Shown one piece after another: positions 8,877-16,251 of a stretch of DNA of 41,655 bases. Both the position numbers and the translations under genes were made by a program. This DNA comes from Planctomyces sp. (GTDB lineage: Bacteria > Planctomycetota > Planctomycetia > Planctomycetales > Planctomycetaceae), in NCBI GenBank assembly GCA_005798445.1, contig SYJG01000191.1:1-41655 (forward strand). Reading direction: 5' to 3'. The notes under the pieces are model-generated. The model did no database searches. It was not told the DNA's origin and was given only the letters and a program-made list of their open reading frames with translations. Each line of letters begins with the position of its first letter. Position 1 is the stretch's first letter.

Positions 8877-9935
8877 ATGATGCGATGTTCTCTCGTAATT
8901 ATGGCAGTCTCCCTCATCGTGTGCTCCACTGCGCACGCCCAAACGAAGCCTTCCGCCGCTGCGCCGACGACTGCCGCGCCACTCACCGAGGCGAAGGTCA
9001 TCGAACGTGTCACTGCCTCCGTTGATCGCAGCCTCGAATACTTGGCCTCGAAGCAGAAGCCGGATGGGAGTTGGGATGACTGCAACGCCGGCAATGCGCT
9101 GACGATTCTCGCGATGCTCGGCCGAGGACATGTGCCGGGACGGGGGCAGTACAAAGAAGTGTTGCAGAAGGGTCGGAAGTATCTGCTCAAGACGCAGCGA
9201 GAGGACGGCCTCTTCCATTCACGCCGCCAAGCCGGAGCGGGGCCGATGTACGAGCATGGGCTATCGACGCTCGCGACGGCGGAACTCTACGGCATGGACC
9301 CTGATCCCGACGTCGAAGAGAAACTGCGTCGAGCCGTGAAAGTCATCATCAACGCTCAGTCGCCCAACGGCGGCTGGCGGTACAACCCGAAACCGGGAGA
9401 CCACGACCTCAGCGTGAGCGTCATGCAGATCGTCGCGCTGCGAGCTGCCAACAACGCCGAGATTCCCGTCCCCGAAGAGGTCATCGAGAAGGCGGCCAAA
9501 TATGTGCGATATTGTGCTCACCCGAATGGCGGCTACGGCTATCAAGGGCCGGCTCAAGGAGCACAGACCTCAGCGGCCGGAGTCGTTTCGCTGCAACTGC
9601 TCGGCAAGTACGACGACCCCAGCGTGCCGAAAACGCTCGACCTGTTGGCGAAGTTCCCGGTCGAGTGGTCGGCCAACGGCATCCAGTATTGGTACTACTT
9701 CCATTACTACGCGATTCAGGCGAATTATCAGGCCGGAGGCAAGCACTGGAACGACTGGCACCCCCGCGTCCGCGAACTGCTTCTCGACAAACAAAACGCC
9801 GACGGCAGTTGGGAGGTCCCCGGCGGCACTGCCGAAAACGCCGGCGTCGTTGGCCCCAACAACATCTACTGGACCGGCATGGCCTCTCTGGTCCTCGAAG
9901 TCTACATGCACTTCCTCCCGGCGTATCAGCGGTAG
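8877..9935 (+). CDS. Exported squalene-cyclase/prenyltransferase-like repeat protein
   Basis: GAGGAGG (8864-8870) overlaps the upstream TGA and stands 6 bases before ATG 8877, which fixes the start. A TTG 15 bases upstream is less likely. The 352-residue product begins with a signal peptide ending AHAQ (about residue 22). Repeats SLEYLASKQKPDGSWDD, YLLKTQREDGLF, MYEHGLSTLATAELYGMD and INAQSPNGGWRYNP are of the prenyltransferase/squalene-oxidase alpha/alpha barrel type. It is a clear paralogue of the product at 5124, sharing MYEHGL and a WNDW/WEDW-containing C-terminal segment. No DxDD acid motif is present. It is probably a periplasmic partner of the vWA protein, to which it is tightly coupled. 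Confidence 0.87.
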   Translation: MMRCSLVIMAVSLIVCSTAHAQTKPSAAAPTTAAPLTEAKVIERVTASVDRSLEYLASKQKPDGSWDDCNAGNALTILAMLGRGHVPGRGQYKEVLQKGRKYLLKTQREDGLFHSRRQAGAGPMYEHGLSTLATAELYGMDPDPDVEEKLRRAVKVIINAQSPNGGWRYNPKPGDHDLSVSVMQIVALRAANNAEIPVPEEVIEKAAKYVRYCAHPNGGYGYQGPAQGAQTSAAGVVSLQLLGKYDDPSVPKTLDLLAKFPVEWSANGIQYWYYFHYYAIQANYQAGGKHWNDWHPRVRELLLDKQNADGSWEVPGGTAENAGVVGPNNIYWTGMASLVLEVYMHFLPAYQR

Positions 9936-9976
9936 AGTTAGAGGCTATCCGAAAGGTGGTTCTTTCTTCCGTAGCC

Positions 9977-9995
9977 CGACCCCTTGTGGGTCGGA
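9977..9995. terminator. Possible transcription terminator hairpin
   Basis: CCGACCC (9977-9983) and GGGTCGG (9989-9995) form a perfect 7-bp stem with a 5-base loop, 41 bases after the stop of the squalene-cyclase-like gene. No T-run follows, so this would be a non-canonical terminator at best. Confidence 0.35.
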
Positions 9996-10272
9996 GGATT
10001 CCGAATCGTCTGAGTTTCCCAAGGCTTCTTGAATCGACCGACTCACAATGGGGTCTGACGGCAGATTCCGCAATTTCACGAATTGGCCAGCCGTGCAAAT
10101 TCCTTGAGCACCCCTTGAATCTGAGCCTGTTGGCACTGTACGAAGTTCCTCAAGGCGCGGGTTCCTTGGGAGCAGAGCGGTTGTCGTCAACAACACCACT
10201 CGACCCCGAACTCATGCCGTCTTCTCCCCATCACGGACACAGCCCTCTGTCTCACAAAGCGAGAGAGCCTAT

Positions 10273-10287
10273 TGCGGCTTCGCCGCA
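10273..10287. other. Short GC-rich hairpin upstream of the hydrolase gene
   Basis: TGCGGC-TTC-GCCGCA forms a 6-bp perfect stem with a 3-base loop, ending 21 bases before ATG 10309. It may be part of the 5' leader of the next gene or a small dispersed repeat. Confidence 0.3.
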
Positions 10288-10308
10288 CTAGGTTTCAGGA
10301 GTTTTAGG

Positions 10309-11991
10309 ATGTCGCGTTTTTTTCGAAGATTAGGACTCGTGGTGTTATGCGGCATCGCGGTTGTGGCGACATCGGAGACTCGCAGCGCGGATCCCTCGAC
10401 CACGTCGCTGTCGGTCAAGCTGCGGTTCCGCAAGGAGACCGCCTCTGGCAGCGGACGCTGGCACACGCTGACAGCCCCTACTCAATGGGACGCGAAGAAG
10501 ACTGCCGTCGTGATCTGCGACATGTGGGACAAGCACTGGTGCCAGATGTCGACGCAGCGAGTCGGCCAGATGGCTCCGCGCATGAACGAATTCGTCAAAG
10601 AAGCACGGAAGCGGGGGGCGCTGGTCATTCACTGTCCCAGCGACACGATGGATTTCTACAAGGACACGCCGCAACGCAAACTCGCACAGGCCGCGCCGGT
10701 TGTCGCTCCCAAGACCGAATTGCAGCGCTGGTGCCGCATCGACTTGGCGAAGGAAGCTCCGCTGCCGATCGACGACACGGACGGCGGCTGCGACACGGTT
10801 CCGCCCGACAAAAACTACAAAGCGTGGTCGCGGCAAATTGCCACGATCGAAGTCCACGACGTCGACGCCGTCACCGACAGTGCCGAGGCCTATTACCTGA
10901 TGCGGCAGCGCGGCATCGAGAACGTGATCGTGATGGGCGTCCACACCAACATGTGCGTGCTTGGCCGGCCGTTCTCGATTCGGCAATTGGTTCAGCAAGG
11001 CTTGAATGTCGTCCTGGTCCGAGACCTGACCGACACAATGTACAACCCGAAGAAACAGCCTTTCGGCAGCCATTTCACCGGCACGGATCTCGTCGTCGAG
11101 CACATCGAGAAATACTGGTGCTCGACGATCACCAGCGGCGATTTGCTCGACGGCAAAGAGTACCGCTTCCCTGCCGACAAGCGCCCGCATGTCGTGGCGA
11201 TTGTCTCGGAAGAGGAATACGAAACGCATCGGACGCTGCCGGACTTCGCCGCGAAACATCTCGGCGAGGACTTTCGAGTCTCGTTCGTCTACGGCGGTGC
11301 CGACGCGACTGACATTCGGGGTCGGAAGCCCGAAACCAGTCGCCCAAAGCCAGACGCCAGCGACTTCACGAAAGACAAAGCGTTGTTGTCGGCGTTGCTG
11401 GCTCAACCGACGTCGACGAACAAGGACGACTTGTTGGGGCTGGAAGCACTCGACAGTGCCGACATTCTGCTGATCAGTGCTCGGCGTCGAACGCCGACGA
11501 CCGAGCAGCTTGATCGCGTTCGCAATTTCGTCGCCGCGGGCAAACCAATGGTCGGAATTCGCACGGCGAGTCATCCGTTTCATCTGCGTGACAAGCCCGC
11601 TCCCGAAGGCCGAGCCGATTGGCCGACCTTCGACGCCGACATCTGGGGCGGGCACTACACGAATCACTACGGCGACGCGAAAAGCGGCCCGAACAACATC
11701 GTGACGATCGCCGGCACCGCAAAGGCTCATCCGCTGCTGACCGGCTTCAAGACGAGCGAGTATCACAGCGAGGGGACGTTGTACTTGACCTCGCCACTTG
11801 CCGAGGGAACTCAGGTGCTGCTCAACGGCCGCTTCGGCGACAAACCGATCGAACCGGTCGCGTGGACGTTCACTCGCAAAGACGGAGGCCGGTCGTTCTA
11901 CACGTCGCTGGGCCACAAATCCGACTTCGCTCAACCGGAGTTCGCCAGCCTTCTGCGAAACGCGCTGTTGTGGGCAGCAGGACGCAATTAG
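10309..11991 (+). CDS. Exported cysteine hydrolase (isochorismatase-like) fused to ThuA-like domain
   Basis: The 560-residue protein starts at ATG 10309 behind AGGAG and has a signal peptide (MSRFFRRLGLVVLCG..., cleavage near residue 27). Residues about 60-270 form an isochorismatase-like hydrolase: TAVVICDMWD holds the acid (D71) and GVHTNMCVLGR the nucleophile Cys (C216). Residues about 285-560 resemble the ThuA/trehalose-utilisation family, a class I amidotransferase-like fold (ADILLISARRRTP, GIRTASHPFH, DIWGGHYTNHYG, YTSLGHKSDF). Planctomycetes export many ThuA domains in carbohydrate-related proteins, but a fusion with an amidohydrolase-like domain suggests processing of a substrate with an amide or ester bond. 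The substrate cannot be told. Its stop codon is embedded in the palindrome at 11989-12049. Confidence 0.88.
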   Translation: MSRFFRRLGLVVLCGIAVVATSETRSADPSTTSLSVKLRFRKETASGSGRWHTLTAPTQWDAKKTAVVICDMWDKHWCQMSTQRVGQMAPRMNEFVKEARKRGALVIHCPSDTMDFYKDTPQRKLAQAAPVVAPKTELQRWCRIDLAKEAPLPIDDTDGGCDTVPPDKNYKAWSRQIATIEVHDVDAVTDSAEAYYLMRQRGIENVIVMGVHTNMCVLGRPFSIRQLVQQGLNVVLVRDLTDTMYNPKKQPFGSHFTGTDLVVEHIEKYWCSTITSGDLLDGKEYRFPADKRPHVVAIVSEEEYETHRTLPDFAAKHLGEDFRVSFVYGGADATDIRGRKPETSRPKPDASDFTKDKALLSALLAQPTSTNKDDLLGLEALDSADILLISARRRTPTTEQLDRVRNFVAAGKPMVGIRTASHPFHLRDKPAPEGRADWPTFDADIWGGHYTNHYGDAKSGPNNIVTIAGTAKAHPLLTGFKTSEYHSEGTLYLTSPLAEGTQVLLNGRFGDKPIEPVAWTFTRKDGGRSFYTSLGHKSDFAQPEFASLLRNALLWAAGRN

Positions 11992-12049
11992 CACGACGCG
12001 CCAGCGAGTGGTCGCCGACGGCAAAACCAATCGCTGGCGCGTCGTGCTA
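11989..12049. repeat. Perfect 19-bp inverted repeat carrying the stop codons of both convergent genes
   Basis: Arms 11989-12007 and 12031-12049 are perfect reverse complements (TAGCACGACGCGCCAGCGA) around a 23-base spacer. The outermost TAG on the plus strand is the stop of the hydrolase-ThuA gene, and the outermost TAG on the minus strand is the stop of the DapA-family gene. The arms match those at 25597, 26894 and 36602. It probably acts as a bidirectional terminator. Confidence 0.9.
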
Positions 12050-12994
12050 CCGAAGAACTCCCATTCTTTGACCGAGTTCTCGCAGAACTTCAATGTCGCT
12101 CGCCGGGCGCTCGGGACTGCATGGGTGCGTGCGGTCGCAGGTCAGCCAGCCGCGCAGTTTCAGGAACTGTGCGGCCGAGTGCTTGTACGCGGGACTCGGC
12201 GAGCGGAACGCGAACATGCCGAGATACTGCAACTGGTCGTTGAGCTCGTAGAAACGCGGATCGGCGGCCGCCCAGTACGCGTCGCGTTTTGCGAACAGGT
12301 CTGGCGCGAACGTGCTCAGGCCGAGCAGGTAGTCGCTGCCGTACATGACCATGTCGATCGCGAAATCGTTGCCGGTGTAGACGACGAAGTCCGGTCGCCG
12401 CTCGTCGCGCAATCGCAGTCGCTGCCATTCTGGTTCGCGTTGAAACGACGAGTGCTTCTCGCCGATGCACTGCGGGATGTCGAGCAGTCCGGCGAACGTG
12501 TCGAGGTCGTAAATCGCTCCGAACTTCGCCAGCATTGGAGTCAACTCGAACGCCAGAAACCGATCGCAGCCGCGGCCGATTGCGCGGTACGCCTCGATCA
12601 ATTCAGCGGGCGGCAATTCGACCAGCCCGAACGATTGAAACAGGATCGGCAATCCACCGGCCGACTGAATCAGGTCGATCCGCCGCTGATAGCCCGCGAG
12701 ATCGAACTTCGCTCCCGCTTGATCGCCGACGAACGCACCGGCGACCAACTCTCGTCCGCCGAGCATCGACTGCGTGCGCCGCAGGACTTCGTGGTATGTC
12801 GCGTCGTCGAGCAAATTGACGAAGCCGGTGTCCATGTTGACGGCCGGAGTCAGCCCGGCCTCGGCCGTGCGCCGCACATGCGCGTCGAAAGCGAGCCAAT
12901 CGACTTCGCCCGACTCGAGGAACGGCAACAAAATCGCCGAGATGCCACGAATGGTTCTCTGCGGTTTAAGCAATGGCAATCGGTTGGTCGTCAC
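12047..12994 (-). CDS. DapA/N-acetylneuraminate-lyase family aldolase
   Basis: The 315-residue protein starts at GTG 12994. It reads as a class I aldolase TIM barrel of the dihydrodipicolinate synthase/N-acetylneuraminate lyase superfamily: early GISAILLPF, NMDTGFVNLL in place of the usual GxTGE loop, and IGEKHSS with K180 as the likely Schiff-base lysine. GTGE is not conserved, so it is unlikely to be DapA itself; a 2-keto-acid or sugar-acid aldolase is more probable. It begins 22 bases after the stop of the APC permease on the same strand, so the two are likely co-transcribed and may take up and split the same compound. Its TAG stop lies in the palindrome at 11989-12049. Confidence 0.83.
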   Translation of the reverse strand: MTTNRLPLLKPQRTIRGISAILLPFLESGEVDWLAFDAHVRRTAEAGLTPAVNMDTGFVNLLDDATYHEVLRRTQSMLGGRELVAGAFVGDQAGAKFDLAGYQRRIDLIQSAGGLPILFQSFGLVELPPAELIEAYRAIGRGCDRFLAFELTPMLAKFGAIYDLDTFAGLLDIPQCIGEKHSSFQREPEWQRLRLRDERRPDFVVYTGNDFAIDMVMYGSDYLLGLSTFAPDLFAKRDAYWAAADPRFYELNDQLQYLGMFAFRSPSPAYKHSAAQFLKLRGWLTCDRTHPCSPERPASDIEVLRELGQRMGVLR

Positions 12995-13016
12995 AGCGGT
13001 GGCTTTCCAGATTCGG

Positions 13017-14708
13017 TCACGATCGGGACGTCACTTTTCGCACTGCCGCATAGAGGAAATACGCCGGCAAACCCAACGCGATCAGAATCAGTGCGACGTG
13101 GGCGGAGAACGATTGCTCAAAGTAGGCCGTCGGCAAGAACCACAGGTAAAAGCCAACGAACAAAAGTGGCGTCAAGGGGTAGCCGATCACTCGATAGGGG
13201 CGTTCCCATTCCGGATGCTTGCGACGAAGCAGGATGACGCCGATCACCGTCAGTGTCTGAAAAATGCTGGCTGAGAAGATCACATAATCTGTCAGCAGGT
13301 CGAACAGGTTGACGTCTAACAGGCTATCCAGATTTCTTTGAGCGTACTCGAAGCCGATAATCATCAGCGATGCCATTGTGGCTTGCGTGCAGATCGCGAT
13401 GACGGGTGTTCGATACTCGGCGTGAACAATCCCCAGACTCTGGATGAAGACTCCATCCTGGCCCATCGCATAGGCCACTCGCGGGCTGTGCATCAGATTG
13501 CTGTTGATCGCCCCGAACGCGCTCAGCGAGATCACGAGCGACACCGCCAGGGCCGCGATTTCTCCGGCGCGACTTCCGAACACGCTGAATTGCTTGTTGA
13601 GCATGATCGGGGCTGTACTCATACCAGCCCCTTTGAGTTCTGACATACTGAGCACTCCGTGGTAGGCGAGATTCGCTCCGACATACACGGCGATCAAAAT
13701 ACCCACTCCGCGGATCAACGCTCTGGGAATATTTCGGCTCGGATCACGGACCTCGGCGGCCACCGGAGTGACACCTTCCCAACCGTTGTAAGCCCACATC
13801 ACAGCCAGCATCACGGTGGCGAACTGCGCGGCAAACGTCGTCTTTTCGGGGGCAACCGACGTTGCGTAATTGCTGAAATCGACCTGCGATTTTCCGACCG
13901 CGAGCAACAAAAACGGAACCAGTGCGATCAGTGCAACACTGCCCGCTTTGATAACGGTTGTCACCGCTTGCACGCTCCCGCCCCAGATCGCTCCACGAAC
14001 GTTGACGAACGTGACAAATGCCAACAGGAATAACGCACCTCCGACAATGACCAAGCTGTTTGGCTGTCGCTGCCCGCGCACCGACTGTCCCACTGTGTGT
14101 GGAGCGGCCGAGGTCTCCGCAGCTCCGCGTTTCACTGTGAATGTGTTCTCAGAGCCAACGGCCATGACCGTCATTTTCTCCGACTCGACTTGAATCCGAA
14201 ACGGAGCGGACTTCGGGAAGTCGTTCTCCGCATTGAGCTGGATGGTCGTTTGTTCGGAAGTGAGATCGACCAGTAACCGGCCGGACATCGGCGGTGGCGG
14301 ACCATTCACAAGCACGGTCAACGTACCAACAATCGCCACCGACAAGGCTCCGCAGGAAGCGGGTGTGCCGAAGAAAAATTCGCACCAGCCGAACAGAAAT
14401 GCAACCGGGCGGCCATAAGCTTCCTTCAAGTACTGGTACATCCCTCCGGCCCGTGGCAGCATTGCGCCGAGCTCCGCGAAGCACAACGCTCCGAACAGGC
14501 AAACGATTCCACCGCCAATCCAGCCGGTCACGATCAGCGGAAATGAACCGGCATCCCCCGCGATCTTTCCGGGCTTCAAAAAGATGCCCGATCCGATGGT
14601 ATTGCCGACGACCATCGCGATCGCAATCCCCAAGCCAAGCACTCGCAGCAGTTCAGGACGCGACTTCGTAGGCGACTCACTTGGTGCGGTGGCGGAATCG
14701 GCAGACAT
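13017..14708 (-). CDS. APC-family amino acid permease with an inserted periplasmic beta domain
   Basis: ATG 14708 is chosen because AGGAG lies 7 bases upstream; a longer frame adds 7 residues. The 563-residue protein is an APC-superfamily transporter: TM1 carries the substrate-binding signature VGNTIGSGIFL (near residues 34-44), and PRAGGMYQYLKEAYG leads into TM3. Between TM3 and TM4 (about 137-217) there is a soluble insertion, TTIQLNAENDF ... FRIQVESEKMTVMAVG ... FTVKRGAAETSAAPH, that normal APC permeases lack. From the 5+5 fold topology this loop should face the periplasm. The motif resembles a small beta unit seen in phage and structural proteins (recalled, not searched). The following aldolase gene suggests import of its substrate. 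Confidence 0.87.
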   Translation of the reverse strand: MSADSATAPSESPTKSRPELLRVLGLGIAIAMVVGNTIGSGIFLKPGKIAGDAGSFPLIVTGWIGGGIVCLFGALCFAELGAMLPRAGGMYQYLKEAYGRPVAFLFGWCEFFFGTPASCGALSVAIVGTLTVLVNGPPPPMSGRLLVDLTSEQTTIQLNAENDFPKSAPFRIQVESEKMTVMAVGSENTFTVKRGAAETSAAPHTVGQSVRGQRQPNSLVIVGGALFLLAFVTFVNVRGAIWGGSVQAVTTVIKAGSVALIALVPFLLLAVGKSQVDFSNYATSVAPEKTTFAAQFATVMLAVMWAYNGWEGVTPVAAEVRDPSRNIPRALIRGVGILIAVYVGANLAYHGVLSMSELKGAGMSTAPIMLNKQFSVFGSRAGEIAALAVSLVISLSAFGAINSNLMHSPRVAYAMGQDGVFIQSLGIVHAEYRTPVIAICTQATMASLMIIGFEYAQRNLDSLLDVNLFDLLTDYVIFSASIFQTLTVIGVILLRRKHPEWERPYRVIGYPLTPLLFVGFYLWFLPTAYFEQSFSAHVALILIALGLPAYFLYAAVRKVTSRS

Positions 14709-14759
14709 GCGGAGGCTCCTGAACGGCAAGGCGAATCGTCGGAATGCGCGGCTCGAAAA

Positions 14760-14813
14760 GTAGACGAGTCACTCCGTGACTCGAAAATTCCGGTCACGGA
14801 GTGACCGGTCTAC
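14760..14813. repeat. Inverted repeat of the GTCACTCCGTGAC family
   Basis: Arms 14760-14780 and 14793-14813 are reverse complements over 21 bases with two mismatches. Each arm holds its own small palindrome (GTCAC-TCC-GTGAC), so the element can fold as one long or two short hairpins. It lies between the permease start and the terminator of the exported-protein gene. Confidence 0.8.
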
Positions 14814-14817
14814 GAAC

Positions 14818-14847
14818 AAAAAAACCCGGCTTCGGGGAGAAGCCGGG
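14818..14847 (-). terminator. Rho-independent terminator of the exported-protein gene
   Basis: On the minus strand CCCGGCTTC-TCCCC-GAAGCCGGG makes a 9-bp perfect stem with a 5-base loop followed by seven T. It lies 20 bases after the stop of the gene at 14868-15983. This is the clearest canonical terminator in the window. Confidence 0.9.
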
Positions 14848-14867
14848 CTGAGCAGTTCGGCCGGGAG

Positions 14868-15983
14868 TCATCCCTCGCGGCTGGGTTTACTGGACTTGGG
14901 CACCAGCATCAACTGCGGCTTGGGATCGAACGCAAAGATGTTCTTCGGCAGCGGAGCGACTTTGCGGTCGCGAGTGATCGCTTTCGAAAGTTTCGGAAAG
15001 ACCCAATTCGTTTTTTCTGGCTCCGGTACCAGCAGCGACTGTGGCATGACAACTTCCGTCTGAGTTTGTGCATTCACCTGTTTGCGTTCGGCGAAGAATT
15101 CGTACATGCGCGGAATCAGCGGGTCATCGTCTGCGTCGAATGAGCCGACGCAGACCAGCGAGCGGTCGCGTTCGTGCCAGACGAACGCATCGAATTTCCG
15201 GCCGTAGTGCAGGGTACACTCGCGCAGTGCATGGCAGAGGATTTCGGCATGATGCCCGGCATCGTCCAACGACTTGCTGATTTCAAATTCTTCGTCGCTC
15301 GGCTTGCTGACAAACTGGGATTTGCCACGGAACGAAGCGACAACCAACGTGTACTTGCCTGGGTTCGACAGCAATGAGTCTCTGCGGCCGGCGTTGAGTC
15401 TCACCAGCAAAGGATCCACCTTCCGCTGCGAGACCTCCTCGGCGGAGAGCATGGGATTGATCGTCAGAAAAGCTCCGCTGAGCGGACCGGGCCGCCCCGG
15501 CGTCGGATGAAAGACGGCGTGTTCCGAGAATTCCTTGGGATTGAATTTCTTGATCCAGTTCAGCGTCTTCTGAGCGACACGATCGTCTGCGGTGCCGTAG
15601 TTTCCAGCGACGACGCAGATGCGGTTGTCCTTAGCCTTCACCTCACGACGAAAGATCGTGTCGTCCCGCTTGACCTTGCCCAGCAGTTCAATCTCTTCCT
15701 TCTGCTCGAAGATGTAAGCTGGAATGCCCTTCTTGCGCAGTTCGAGCACCAAACAATTCGCGGCTTCAGCCTTGCTGGGGCCTTCGACTTTCGATTCCGG
15801 CGCTGGTTCGGACAAGCTGGCCACCATGATCATCCACGGGCCATGCTGCTGTCCAAGTTCATACTTCTTGCCCTTGGTTGCGTCGATTGTTTCAGCCCGC
15901 GCCAATGATGTCACGAGGCTCACCGAAACCAACACAGCACTCAACATCAACAAATGCGATGAACGATTCACGGCAGACTCCAT
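14868..15983 (-). CDS. Exported protein of unknown function, possibly with two SPOR-like modules
   Basis: The 371-residue product has a signal peptide ending LARA (about residue 30). I do not recognise the family. Two sections look like a repeated fold: GPWMIMVASL ... AANCLVLELRKKGIPAYIFE (about 48-92) and GKYTLVVASFRGK ... ISKSLDDAGHHAEILCHAL with FDAFVWHERDRSLVCVGSF (about 210-285). The pattern of a strand, a helix and a strand ending on VGSF or VVAG resembles SPOR modules that bind septal peptidoglycan, but the match is only structural. The C-terminus is Pro/Lys-rich. It has its own terminator and is divergent from the aminomutase-like gene, so it is probably monocistronic. Confidence 0.75.
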   Translation of the reverse strand: MESAVNRSSHLLMLSAVLVSVSLVTSLARAETIDATKGKKYELGQQHGPWMIMVASLSEPAPESKVEGPSKAEAANCLVLELRKKGIPAYIFEQKEEIELLGKVKRDDTIFRREVKAKDNRICVVAGNYGTADDRVAQKTLNWIKKFNPKEFSEHAVFHPTPGRPGPLSGAFLTINPMLSAEEVSQRKVDPLLVRLNAGRRDSLLSNPGKYTLVVASFRGKSQFVSKPSDEEFEISKSLDDAGHHAEILCHALRECTLHYGRKFDAFVWHERDRSLVCVGSFDADDDPLIPRMYEFFAERKQVNAQTQTEVVMPQSLLVPEPEKTNWVFPKLSKAITRDRKVAPLPKNIFAFDPKPQLMLVPKSSKPSREG

Positions 15984-16124
15984 TCCACCGAACGGACGAA
16001 AAGGGAGGTCGCGAGGGCTGACTTCGCCACTCGCGAAACGACAGGCTTGTCGGGAAGGAGCGGGATGGTAGCCCTGACTCGAAAAACAGGTCCAGACCGA
16101 TTTCGCCGCGGAATTCTCGTGCGG

Positions 16125-16162
16125 CTGACGCGTCTCGCGTCAGTCGGATGCGAGACGCATCC
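16125..16162. other. Two adjacent hairpins with complementary loops in a divergent promoter region
   Basis: CTGACGC-gtctc-GCGTCAG (16125-16143) and GGATGC-gagac-GCATCC (16146-16162) are two perfect stems whose 5-base loops are exact complements. The alternative pairing GCGTCTCGC (16130-16138) with GCGAGACGC (16150-16158) gives a single 9-bp stem. The element lies in the 268-base space between divergent genes. The remainder of 15984-16251 shows no gene. Confidence 0.7.
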
Positions 16163-16251
16163 ACCACGACGCCTCGCGACTTGTCGGCGGCGCGCGGCTT
16201 CTCGTATCGTGCGACGTCGATCTTCAATCACCAAGGCGATTCCTGGAGAGC

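Larger units (their letters stand above)
9936..10308. other. Intergenic stretch with two short hairpins, no gene seen
   Basis: The 373-base gap holds a CCGACCC/GGGTCGG hairpin and, near its right end, a TGCGGC/GCCGCA hairpin. No reading frame with family resemblance was found on either strand. The AGGAG site at 10297-10301 belongs to the gene starting at 10309. Confidence 0.6.

Noticed and set aside
9977-10287. Small RNA gene in the gap after the envelope cluster
   Set aside because: Only two isolated short hairpins are present, without promoter or T-run; this is not enough to call an RNA.
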